From NCBI GenBank assembly GCA_013397115.1, contig VWZW01002568.1, positions 1,516,006-1,580,005 of the forward strand: 64,000 nt of DNA. The letters are read 5' to 3'. Under the pieces are notes generated by a model, which saw only the letters and a list, made by a program, of their open reading frames with translations, was not told where the DNA came from and made no database searches. The position numbers were made by a program, and so were the translations under genes. Source of the DNA: Edolisoma coerulescens (lineage: Eukaryota; Chordata; Aves; Passeriformes; Campephagidae). This document shows positions 52,661 to 64,000 of this stretch, in pieces; position 1 is the first letter of the stretch, and each line of letters opens with the position of its first letter.

Positions 52661-54837
52661 TGGTGCTTCAAAATAATTTCTATCTCTGAAAAAAGATTAT
52701 CAAACTTGACCAGGAACCAGATCTATGACATTACAAGACCTGGAATTTTCATCCAACAGGTAAGACATACAAAGCGGGGAAACAGCAATAATATTATTCC
52801 CATATTACAGCAAGGAAATCAGTTTTTACAGAGATTAAATTTGGGATTTATCCCACCTGAATGTGGCTATGTTAAAAAGTTATCTCATTTATAATCTGTT
52901 AACCAGATTAAATGTTTGTGTGTAAAGAGAAAGACTTAATGCAAGGCAATTCGTATTGTCCTAATACAGGAATCCAAATGGGTTGGGATGATTTATATTA
53001 CATTAGTGGTAGATTAGATTAGGAAAAGTAACAGGAGTCCTCATGTCTACTAATTCATAATAGATGCACCCTAGAAAACTTGCTAACCCTTGACATTTAA
53101 TATTTAGAGGCCCTCAGAGGTGCCTTTCCCATAGTTGCGTGGAAAGATTGTGACAATGCTGGCAATCAAATCCTCATCACCACAGTCTCAAACTGATTGT
53201 TTAATCTTCTCCCTGAAAGTTTACAGCAGTTCATTTCCAAGCCCTACTTCAGCCAAGGGTCTGGGCTGGCTGTCACTGCTCCCACTCCAGATTTTGATTC
53301 CAGTGTTGTGGCACAAAATTTGACTCTTCCTGGGCAGAAACAACAAGAGTCAAAAAAAAAAAAAAAAGCCTTTAGGTGTAAGTGGTATTCTCTTTAAGGT
53401 ATGACTTAAAGCAACTCTAGCTCAGATTTTTAACCAAACTTTCCAAACCAAATGGGTCCAAAAGTTTTTTCTAAAAAGAAAAAATAAAGGAAAAAAATAG
53501 GTTTTTTAAAAGCAATTTTCCAGACATACAGTTTCAAAACTGTTTGGGAAATTGACGACAACCCTTCATCCTGTGTTGTTTCAGTGCCTCTTGCAGAATT
53601 GACTTTCTGAGCAAGTCTAGACAACACACCAAGGGCAGAGCTGCAGTGGCAGAAACTTCAGGAGTTTCAGGTAGAAAAGGAAATGGGTTGGGAGGAAGTT
53701 CCCACATATTTAAACTTATTTTATCCAGCTATCACCTCTGTTACCTAACAAATGAACTCTCAATAATTAATATTACCCCTGTAATCTTCTAGGAAGTACA
53801 ATTCCCCCGGCGTTACAGTGAATTCCTCTAATCAATTCTGTGTGTGCTCTTCTCCAAGAGAGAAGAGCAATTGGTATCCAAAATCAGAGAAAATGCAACT
53901 GTGACAAATTCATCAGTATTTTAAACACAGCCATATGAGAGGCTGCCTTTCCTATCTTTTTTCCCTTTGGTGTGTTAATTTTTCCACTCACTCCATTAAA
54001 ACAAAAAGAAGATGATTCCAGTGAGATTTGCAGAGGTGCAGTGCCAAAATACAAGTCAATGTGCACAAGTAGCCTCTAAGTTTTAGGCAGTGCAACACAC
54101 AAGAAGATGAAAAGGAAAAAAAGTAATAGAAAAAAATTAATCTCTGTCAGATTTTATATGCAAACTGCATACAGAGAGCTTGGGTAAATTTGCATTCAAA
54201 GTAAGTGACCATGCAAAAAAATGGATCAAATCTGTAAAATACTGAGTGTACTGAATTCCAGGAATTAGCAGAGTTGTTCAAGTAGGTATGGTAATATTAT
54301 TCTCTGTGTTCAACAGCAGAGCTCCCACTTGTTATAAAGGCTGGGTATTTATATTTTGCTGGAAAATACAGTTTTGTTTCTAGGTAGGCACCAAAAGCCT
54401 ATTCTGACAAAATCTAACCTCTTAACTCCTATTCAGGTTCACCTTCCCATAAAAGAACATGAATAAGAAATTAAGGGGAACTTCAAGCCTTAATGGAAAG
54501 GGCATTTTGCTCTGGGCAGAGTTGATGTTGTGGAGTTTTTAATGGAAAGATATTTGAATTAGTGATATATAAATGCAGCTCCTGAAGCAATTCAAAATGT
54601 CAAGATTTGGAGGCTGGCCCTGTCTACCCTGTCTGACTTCCCACTGCTTCCCTAGAAGGATCAGGGTCTTACAGCTTCACTGCATCTGTCAATCCCTTGT
54701 GTATACTTTGGATTCTTCAGGAAACTTGAAATGGTGCTGAGCAGCATCTCTCAGCAAGAATAAATGCACACTGCAGTACATTCATGTGCTGTCTACATGC
54801 ACAGTAGTAACATTTTGGTTCAGAGGCCCCCAAGTAG

Positions 54838-55192
54838 GAACTGGGGTTGCTTAATCTGGAGTAAAGGAAGCTGAGGGAAGACCTTATTGGTCTCTACAAC
54901 TACCTGAAAGAAGGTCGGGTGGGTGTCAGTCTCTTCTCGCAGGTAATAAGTGACAGGAAGAGAGGAAATGGCTTCCAGTTGAACCAGAGGAGATTGAGAT
55001 TAGATATTTAGAAAACTTTCATCATGGAAAGTGTTGTAAAGCATTGGAACAGGCTGCCCAGGGAAGTGGGGAAAACAACATGTGGAAGTGTCATTTGAGG
55101 ACATGGTTTAGAGGTGAACACGGTGGTGATGGTTGGACGTGATCTTAAAGGTCTTTTCCAACCTTAACGATTCTGTGATTCTGTGATCTAAA
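54838..55192 (+). mobile_element. CR1 LINE 3' fragment
   Basis: ttgcttaatctggagtaaag, accttattggtctctacaac, tggcttccagttgaacc, then gaacaggctgcccagggaag, ending tctgtgattctgtgatct. About 355 bp, plus strand. Confidence 0.93.
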
Positions 55193-57617
55193 GTCTTAGA
55201 CTGGGCATGTGATGGCAGGAGGATGATCCCATTACTGCTGTCACCCAGAGCTATCTAATTTTCACATGGGGCTGGGTTTTTTAAATTAATTAATGCATTT
55301 AACACAAATATTAATGGAGCACTCTGGGCCATCATTATGGTCAGATAAATTAAGGTGTTATCAAAGCACTGAGCCTTTGCCAATTAACATGCAGTGTGAA
55401 GCCAGTAATAAAACTACAAAGAAAATTAAGCATGGTCAGTAGAGAACATGTTAGTGGAAATGGATGCTCTGTGAATAAACTGCTGGAAGTGTGCCAGGAT
55501 ATTATCTCCTTATTTGTCAAATTTGGATCTGGGAAATGAGTGGGAAAACTTTCCCTTGAAAACTGCCTATGAAGAGAAAATAGAAAGGAAAGATGAGCTA
55601 ACAGATAAAAATCTTGCACAATGAGCTAGGGACAGGTGTATGAGGAAAACAGCTTAAAAATGATGATTTTTCAATCACATTAAAAGTTTATGTTTGTCCC
55701 CCTTTATTCGTAGCAATTAAAACAGAAACTAGAAATGCTATGTGACAAAACCACTTTTGAAAACTGCATCGGGGCAATATGCTTGTGGTGGCACCAATTG
55801 TTTTGAGTATAAAAAATCTTTCATGCCTGATTAACAAGCCAAGTACACTGCGGCAGCAGAAGAAGTTTTGTGGACCCACTCTTTTCATTCTGTAGCAAAA
55901 TGAATGGAGGGGTACCACTGGCCTTTGCCTGCTTTTCATTGCTGCCATATAAATAGTTTTGAAGTCCATTTATCTGCCTTTCACTGAACCCCTAAACAAA
56001 TCACAGTTTTGCACATCTCCTATTTTAGACATAGAAGTCAGGTATCAATTTAGACTGGTTGGTTTGAGCAACTCCATTGACTCTAGAAGAAGCCTAATTT
56101 GACTAAATACCTGATTTTTAAGTAGAAAGGAAAAGAAACCCCACACTAAACTCACCTTCAGTTAAAATTAAATGAAAGAAACTTCTAATCACCACTAGTT
56201 CAGCTCAGAACTGAATTGGTGTCATTGAAGAAAGAGTTGCAGCAGCCTTATCTGTTGTCCATCCTGTTCTCAAGTTTTCAGGTTCAATTCATCCACCAGA
56301 CTGGACAGTGTTTCCAATTGCTGTCAGTTTGCTGGAGTTACAGCCTCTGCTCCAGATTCTGCACTGTTATTAACCTGCTGAGCTGATTCAAGGTTGTTGT
56401 ATAGAGGAAAAGAAAAAGAATCAGAGCACCTCAAAATTGGTCGCTGCATAGACAAGCAAGAACGAGCATATGAAGAATATTCCTCATGGCGTCGAAAGAC
56501 TACACCAGTGGGAAACCAAGCAGTCACAGATGAAGTTTTGAATAATTTGGTTTATTAGTTGGTTGGGTTTTTTGTGGTTTTGCGTTTTTTCCTTAGTGCT
56601 GCTAAGCAGATTGATCTCCGGTCCTGAGGCCAGCTGTACAGCATGGCCACACCTGTACAATTAAACTTCAGCTGGAAACCAGACAGGGAGTGGTCTCTGG
56701 ACTGTGCTGTAAAGGTGTTTCCACCAGATAACCAAGGATGTGGTGAGTTCCCTGACGTGTGATGTGTTCTACAAGACATGCAGGCAGCAGGACCAGATGA
56801 TCTATGTGCTCTTTCACCTATTTTAATCAGCAAAACTAGTATTTGGGGCAGTGAATATATTTCAGTCTTTATTTATTAATACATTTCAGCTCTGTGCATT
56901 TTTTTTTTAACTGCCTGCCAAAACTTAAGCTGCATCCTATTCATTACTCATTCAATTATGACAGAAGGTGGATTTTGACTTTTCAGTCTCAGCTGCTGTT
57001 AGTAACTTCTGAGTAGCCTTTCTCAGGAGTCTGTAACCTCAGCTTTCATAAGCAGCTTCTTGCCACTTACTGCTTCTTTTGAGTAGTTGATTATGTTTCA
57101 CTACATAAAACGTTCCTATCAGTCACTTCTGGCACACAGATCATCTTGAATTTTGTGCAAAGTGCAGTAAAGACAGCCTGCCCTCAGGAAGGTCATTAAA
57201 AACATTCCATAAAATATCTTCACATAATTCAGATCAGACAAATGTGCCACAGCAGCTATCAACAAGGACCATGTGAGGGGAGCACCAAAGATGAAGCCAA
57301 AGCCAGAAGTAAAACACTCATTAGCTTTTGGAGTAAGGTACATTTTTCATTTCTTAATGTTAAAATAAGTGTTACAGAATTATGATGTGGACCTGCTGCA
57401 GCTCCTGTGTCATATCTGTCAGCCCCACGTTCCAGGGAGTCTTGTCAGGATCAGAGGAAACCTCAGTTAGGTGAGCATTCCCAGCCTCCAATGTGAAAGG
57501 CTGCATTGACTGTAGCTGCTGAATGACCCCAGGATCAAAGTAAAAGTCCCACCCTGTAGACAAAATAAACAACTTTATTCAAATTATAATGATATGTGTC
57601 AATCAAGATGATCTGAA

Positions 57618-57621
57618 TAAT

Positions 57622-57652
<31 letters not shown>
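57618..57652 (+). repeat. (AAT)n microsatellite
   Basis: About eleven AAT units, slightly imperfect at the left end. Confidence 0.92.
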
Positions 57653-60064
57653 TAGGCAGTCTGTTTATATTCCAAAATGCTAAAGCTTCCTTCTAATGTT
57701 AGTGACACTCTAATAATTCTTGGGATGACAAATAAAAGTCTGATTCACTGAACAATATTTAAAGATGATAATATAAAGTGTGTCTATAATTTGCCATGGA
57801 GAACAATGGGCTTTCTTTTATCTTCTCTAAATACCAGTTCAAAGAGAACCTCCAATTTCCTCCTTTCACCTAGTTACAGAATACCCCAAAAGAGTGATAA
57901 TTCCTTTTATTTTCCAATATCACACTACATCCTTGATTTCTGGTACGCAAGTACCTTGGGGCTATCTTAATGACCCTGCTCAGCCTTTACTTGAGTCAAT
58001 AACAAAATCCCCATGGACTTCAATAGGGGCAGGATTAATTCCAGACAGCTCTGTTTATTAGCAATATTTTTTCCCCTTATTCTATAGGACTTCTTGTATT
58101 CCTCACAAATATGAAGCCTGAAAAGCAATACAGAGTGGCTTTACCCCTTCAAAAGAGGTGGTGGCATCCAGGCTGCACAAGAGGAAAGATCTCTGACATG
58201 TGCCACCCCTTTTTCCCCATGCTTGGGAGACTTTGAGTTAATCCAAGCCAAAACTTTTCCAGGAGCTGTTGTAGCATTAGAATATGGGAGATTGGTAGAG
58301 ATGGCAGAGTAATGCTCAAGCTGTTTACAATTTTACTATTTCTTCCTGACTCCCCAAAATTCCCATTCTCGAAAATGACAAGGACAAAAAAACTGGATTC
58401 TTTTTAGCCCCTGAAACCTAGCTGGCTGCTCCCAAACATCTCCTGCCCTACTAAAAACTTGTCCTACACCCACAGTGCACGTCCACTACACAGCTGAACA
58501 GCACTCAGCCTGGTTCTGGGAAGAATACACACGAGTCCATACATAATTATTACTGATCTGATTTCAATGTGTATTATCTGAATATTTCAAAAGTGTCTGT
58601 TATCCACACAAGGGGTTTTTCCCCCCCTGAATTTCAGTTTCTGCTCTGCAGAGAATCTGTCAGATCATTAAAAGTAGTTGTTCTGATTTCATACCCATGT
58701 TGAGGGGACAATGCGGCACAAGGAGTGCAGACTTTCAGGGTTTTTCAGGTGATTTTTGGTTTTCTTACATCTAACACATGGGGTTTTTTCTATACTCCCT
58801 CTGAAATAATTGAAAGCCACTATTTCCAGGCTTGTGAAATTTCAAGAATGAGAAAAAAGGGAGAGGGAAGATTTTAATAGCAAGGATCATTCCAGTGCAA
58901 TAATGATATCAAACCAGAGCAGCAGGTCCAGTAACCTCTCACAGCAATTATTAACTAGTGCCTCGAAAGAAGAAAACAAATGCTATGGATAAAAACCAAG
59001 GAATAACTTCACCTGTGGTTGCATAATATTTTACAATATGACAGCTTGGGGAGCTTTCAAAGAAATGATCAGCTGTCTGGAAATTTTTTTTTTTTTTTTT
59101 TTATAACTTGGTGAAGCACAGAAGCTAATTTGTTGCTAAAATTTTCAAAATATGACCAGAAAAATTCACATAATTAGATACTTAACAGTCTGGCATCAGT
59201 TCTGTTCTCACTAATGAATTATCTGGCTGAGGACTCAATTAATAAAAAAATTAAAGGAGGATAATGTAATTAACACTAATCAATATGGGTTTACAGAAAA
59301 TAAATGCTGTCAAATGAACTTGTTTTTCTTCCTTTTAATGAGATGACAAATTTGATAAAGTTCTAGAGCACATTTAACTTGCAACCACAAGGATGTTGAC
59401 TACAAATACAACAATCCATCAAAATCCTGAATGCCATAAATGGATATAAATCTATTTGATCCAGAAATGGATGAAGAAGAGAGAATAATGATTAAACATG
59501 TAAATTACTAAAAGAGTTTCAGGCTTCAGTTCCTGCCCTGCCAATAGTTTGTACTCTCATTGATGAGAATAAATAATATCATTGATGATAATGTTTGTAA
59601 TTTGACTGAGAGATTGAAGAAAAACTGGTTAAGGGAAAAAATGTACCACGATCTGTATTGTTCAACAAGCTGGATGTCAGTAAACAACTTATTAACAGAT
59701 GAAAAATGGATTTGTATCTATAAAAAGAAAATAATTATTTTTTCTCTATGAGATGGTGGAGTCTGCTCTGCAAGGCAGCAGCTCTGAAAGGGAATTCTTG
59801 ATTGTAGGGGATGATCCACCAAGCATGAGCTTGAACTTCAGGGCAGAAGGCCAGGCGTGTCTTGTGATAGACTAAAAAAAAGGAGATAATGTACTTATTC
59901 ATGAAGGTCATGTTGCATCTGTCACAGGTATGAAGCAACAGCACGTCATATTAAGCTTATTTCTGACACATCCTCTTCATCCAAGCTGTTGGTGAACTGA
60001 ATAAAGTGATGTGGCATCCCTGGTGTCACCAAAACATCACCTGAATCTTTACAGAAAATACCTA

Positions 60065-60697
60065 GGCTCCTGGTGGACACCCAGTTGGATGTGAGCCAGC
60101 AATGTGTCCTTCACACAGAGGTGCTAAAATGGTGTCCTGGGCTGCACTGGGGGTGTTGGAAGCAGCTGGGAGGGGATCCCTCCCCTCTACTCAGCACTGG
60201 TGACTCACACCCGTGTCCAGCTCAGGACTTCTCAGTGCCAGAGGGGCATGGACAGACTGCAGAGAGACCAGCAAAGGACCCCTGAGATGATGAAGATTCT
60301 GCAGCATCTCTCATGGGGGAGGGCTGAGAAAGCTGTGAGAGCTAGCCTTGAGAAGAGAAGGCTCAAGGGAGATTTTACCCATGTATCTAAATCCCTGAAG
60401 GGAAGATGCAAAGAGAACAGAGCCAGCTCCTGTCAGTGGTGACCAGCGGAAGGACCAGAAGTCATGTGCACACACTGATACACAGGAGGTTCCTCTGAAC
60501 ACTTTTTTACTGTGAAGGTGTCCAAGCACTGGCACAGGTTGCCCACGAAGGTTCTGGACTTCCCTACCTGGAACTGTTAAAAGTCATCCAGACAGGGTCC
60601 TGGGCACCAGGGCTGGGTGGCCCTGCTTGAGCAGGGGGGATGGACCAGATGACCCCCAGAGGTCCCTTCCAACTTCAACCATTCTGTGATTCTGTGA
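60065..60697 (+). mobile_element. CR1 LINE 3' fragment (about 630 bp)
   Basis: This is the longest CR1 piece in the window. ctcctggtggacacccagtt and gtgagccagcaatgtgtcct come from the end of the reverse-transcriptase frame. The 3' UTR then leads to ggtcccttccaacttcaacc and attctgtgattctgtgaag. Frames are broken by substitutions and indels. Confidence 0.94.
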
Positions 60698-61404
60698 AGT
60701 ATAAGATAATCTACCACAAAATGAAAACAAGCTTAAGTTATTCATTTTACCAGCAAGGTGATATGGGGAAATGCAAGAGTTAATGGATACACCCAATCAA
60801 AAGATTTTACTGTTCAAGGATTCAGCTTCAATAAAAACCCGCATGGAAAACATATTTACATTTTTATCAGACCGTGATTAAGAAAGGAACAATTTATTAA
60901 CTTAGGCAAAGATTTTATGTCCATGGCCTTAAAAATAAAACCAAGACAGTGTTATTATTAGTTCTTCTGCGGGAACACTGTGGCTCATCCAAGAGTTGTT
61001 CCATGCAGATTTTCTGGCTGGTGTTCTGCATGAGTTACATTAACTGAGCAATTGCAGCTTTTGTTTCCACAAAGCTGTGATCGTCCCACGGTTCCTGGTC
61101 TATCTTGTGGCTATTTTCATGACTTGCACAAAATAGATTTGCTGCTCTACTTTAGACTAATTCCATATTCAGAATATGCACAAATGGAAACCCCTAGGGA
61201 AAGAGAGAAGCTGACCAAACAGCAGCACCCTTCATTTGCACAAGAGATCCCACATGGCGTAAGGAATTTTGACATAATAGGGAACTTTGCTGAATGTTGT
61301 TCTTGCTGCTACAACATCGATCCCTTTTATTTTTTGTCAGCCAGGAATTTTCCTGATGTTTCTATCTCTGGGATGTGATCAAGACCTTCTTGATTAATTG
61401 TGTC

Positions 61405-61540
61405 CAAGGCCAGGTTGGACAGGGCTTGGAGCAACCTGGTCTGGTGGAAGGTGTCCCTGCCCGTGGCAGGGGGCTGGAATGAGGTGGATTTTAAAGACTC
61501 TCCTGACCCAAACAATTCTGGGATTCTGTGACTCTGTGAA
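61405..61540 (+). mobile_element. CR1 LINE 3'-end fragment
   Basis: gtccaaggccaggttggaca, cctggtctggtggaaggtgt, ggcagggggctgga, ending attctgggattctgtgactc. About 135 bp, plus strand. Confidence 0.92.
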
Positions 61541-62774
61541 CAATGATTAAGAAGGAACTAGGTAATTCGAAATGGAGCCTCAGTAAAGAAACTGGTGTGG
61601 ACAAGGTTATGAACATGGGAGCAATCCAAGTAGGGCTGGGAAAGGGAAGCATTCTCCTAAATTCCAGTCCCCCTCTCCACTACACTGATTAAGGTCCCTT
61701 CATTTATACCCCATATGCTTTTAAGAGTATTTCTGGTTTATGTTTTCACTGAAGTTTTACAGATTCATCTTTAACTTAGAAACAACTCTAGTTACAAGAG
61801 AGGCTTTATTAAAAAAAAAAAAAAAAGACTGAAACAAGGTTGGTCATTCAGGGAACTCTGACATTGCTCTTGTGATTCCAGCATGAGAGAAAACTCAGTT
61901 TAAAGCCCCTAGAAAAAAATTGGGTCCTGAAAAAAATTTGTGATTACCTTGTCAGAGGAAAAATTGACCATGATGAATCTTAATAACAAAGACTAATGTT
62001 GTCAAAATGGAGCAGCAATTTTGAGAGCCATTTTTTAAGGAGCACTGTCATTACGTCTTTAGGAAAGTATTCTGAAACTCCATGAGCAAACCTGTTTATC
62101 AAAGTGCAGATTTTCGTATTTTTTGCATTGCAAGTTCTCTTCTGGTAGCCAAATCAAATCATTAGATGTTCATTTCAGAACTAGGAGTGGGAGAAAAGCC
62201 AAAATTTGAATTTTCAAATTCCTCATTTTGATAGTGGAGAACAAAATGTTTAATTTCAGAACTGTTAAAAATGATTCATTTACACTTTCTCATTCTTATG
62301 CCTGTCAGGCAAGAAACATTGACTTTTATTGTGCTTCTGCATTTATAATATGAAAGCAATGATATACAATTACCTTAGGATTACAACTCTAAATTGCATG
62401 TTTATATGAATATTAATACCATGTTCTATCACTAGAATGAATATTGCATGGAAAGCAGTGAGGATGCAGTTAACCTAAATCAAACAAGTTTGTGCCTAAT
62501 TTTTTAGGCTATATCTGAATTATTTGCTGTGACTTAACTAGCACAGAGTAGTTTATATCCATATTACTAAACTTTAAGGGACTGAAGGGACTCTAAATCA
62601 AGGTGATCATACCAATTCAGGTATGAGAACGATTTCTGATCTTTCTTGGGCCCCAAACTGAGCCTGGAAGCCGCCTGAAATTTCTGATATGAGCCAAAAC
62701 CATGTCAGGATCGTGTGGACTTCTGAGGAATAGGAAAATTGAGTAGCCAGAAATGTTCCTTGTCAGATATTTCT

Positions 62775-62871
62775 GGGAAGGGAAGGGAAAGGAAGGGAAG
62801 GGAAGGGAAGGGAAGGGAAGGGAAGGGAAGGAAAGGGAAGGGAAGGGAAGGGAAGGGAAGGGAAGGGAAGG
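62775..62871 (+). repeat. (GGGAA)n polypurine microsatellite
   Basis: About nineteen GGGAA units with a few GGAAA variants. The frames on both strands across it are artefacts. Confidence 0.95.
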
Positions 62872-64000
62872 TGCCTAAACCACAATTACTTGTGCTAAAG
62901 TCCCTGAAGGCCACAGTTCAGTACATGAACAAACTGAAGGGAGAATCCAGGGAATGGTGTAACTCCAGACACATTATGCACAATTTTGGAAGCCTGAAAT
63001 GCATTTCCCCTATAGATGCAGTTTGCTGACTTTGCTATATCTTCTTTCATGTACCCAGAATTTTTTCTCTCCCTAAAGCATTGCCTGTGGTCATATTATC
63101 TGAGTGCCTACTGCTAGAAAGCTAGTTAAGAGAGTGGAGAAATTAAAAAGGAAGGAAGGGGGACGATAGTGGAGGAAAAAAAAATTATATTCTCAAAACA
63201 GATAATGGGCCAGGTCTTAATTTTTCTTCTCTCGCCTTAAAACTGATTAACTCTCTCCTTGCCATGAAATTTAAATAAGTAATTTGCTCTATTGCCTACA
63301 TTCTAAAATGGAAAAAGTGTATTTCCTCATACAAATATAATTTAAATATTGTTTTTTGGCTAAATCACATACAAACACTTTGTATCCACATGAGTATAGC
63401 GGAACTTAATTAAACTAATAAAAATGGAATCTCCCAACTTCCTGCCATTTTAAACATTCAATAAAACTAAGACCTCCTTTTAATGGGTGAGATTTGCCTA
63501 TTCTTGATTTTGCGACTCCATTTAAGTGGGGGGGGGGTGTTTAGGAGTGGGAAAAATAGAGAAATAAAAAGGATATTCTTTATTTAGATGCACAACCTGG
63601 TTTCAGTGATGGTCCATATCCCAGCTGAGGAAAATAAAGGATAACCTCATATGACTGATTTTAAATTTTCAAGGAAGCAAGTTCAGCAACTTTTCTGTGT
63701 TTTGTTTGGCTTCTAGGAGGAAGAAGGTTTAGAAAGGATTCATTCACTTTCAAAAGGTGGATGTGGAGGCGAAGGGTAACCAAGCAGCAGCAACAGCAGC
63801 TCTTGAGACTTCCCAGCCTCCCCTTTGCGCTCCAAGGGATGAATCATCCAACAACAGATTGTGCATAAAGTCTTCGGTTTAATGCTGTACCCCCTTACTC
63901 CCACTTATCCTGTTATGGGATGTTGTGAATTTGGCACTCAGCATTCCTGTTCAAAGAGGTTTTGGTCCTAAGACAAGGAAACACAAGCCAAGAACATGGA

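Larger units (their letters stand above)
52661..64000. other. Intergenic region downstream of TFAP2D
   Basis: There is no convincing gene on either strand. CR1 pieces (54838, 60065, 61405) and microsatellites (57618, 62775) are scattered in AT-rich unique sequence. In vertebrates the neighbour in this direction is TFAP2B, which must lie beyond the window. Two short minus-strand open frames beside acceptor-like strings (57372-57553, 59750-59871) are discussed as weak findings. Confidence 0.7.

Noticed and set aside
57119..57343. 74-aa minus-strand frame with a hydrophobic stretch, possible membrane protein
   Set aside because: It has no upstream acceptor or promoter. Its Phe/Leu/Cys/Trp bias is common in random AT-rich translations.
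1..64000. CRISPR array, operon, phage or toxin system
   Set aside because: There are no evenly spaced repeats with unique spacers and no compact gene clusters. The window is vertebrate intron and intergenic DNA.
52661..64000. TFAP2B exons
   Set aside because: I looked for AP-2 domain strings such as [11 protein letters not shown] and [13 protein letters not shown] and saw none beyond exon 4 of TFAP2D. The paralogue is expected further downstream.

Overview
The window looks like bird nuclear DNA. It holds about a dozen short, 5'-truncated pieces with the typical 3' end of CR1 LINEs, low interspersed-repeat density, many microsatellites, and one vertebrate gene spread over GT-AG introns. I see no bacterial, phage or organellar features. 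The species cannot be named from the sequence alone.

The only gene I can support is TFAP2D (transcription factor AP-2 delta) on the plus strand. All eight coding exons are present: 53-91, 1035-1363 continued at 2661-2829, 6057-6117, 17599-17764, 20423-20541, 27973-28114, 34537-34650 and 47334-47553. They sum to 1359 bp, an intact 452-residue frame plus stop, which is the length I recall for the mammalian protein. Every junction is GT-AG and phases match. Exon 2 is broken in this assembly. Contigs around 1196-3766 are placed in the wrong order, joined by single N bases, so part of exon 2 and about 0.9 kb of intron 2 appear twice. A gene finder would truncate or duplicate the exon.

Layout: 1-52, possible 5' UTR behind a poly-T tract; 53-2829, exons 1-2 and the assembly error; 2830-6056, intron 2; 6057-6117, small exon 3; 6118-17598, intron 3, which holds a CpG- and C-rich island (about 7000-7400), a 220-bp polypurine microsatellite, a second GC-rich patch with an N gap (10.3-10.95 kb) and unique sequence rich in homeodomain, E-box and AP-2-like motifs; 17.6-34.7 kb, exons 4-7, which carry most of the basic helix-span-helix domain; 34.7-47.3 kb, the long intron 7, with several CR1 pieces and an inverted CR1 pair; 47.3-48.2 kb, the last exon and a 3' UTR with a proximal poly(A) signal; 48.2-52.7 kb, a possible long 3' UTR ending at a second signal; 52.7-64 kb, apparently intergenic. 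In vertebrates I know, the next gene in this direction is TFAP2B, which does not appear here.

I did not find a novel multi-gene system. The points most worth following up are the scaffolding error in exon 2, the intronic CpG/G-quadruplex island, and several candidate regulatory motif clusters in intron 3.
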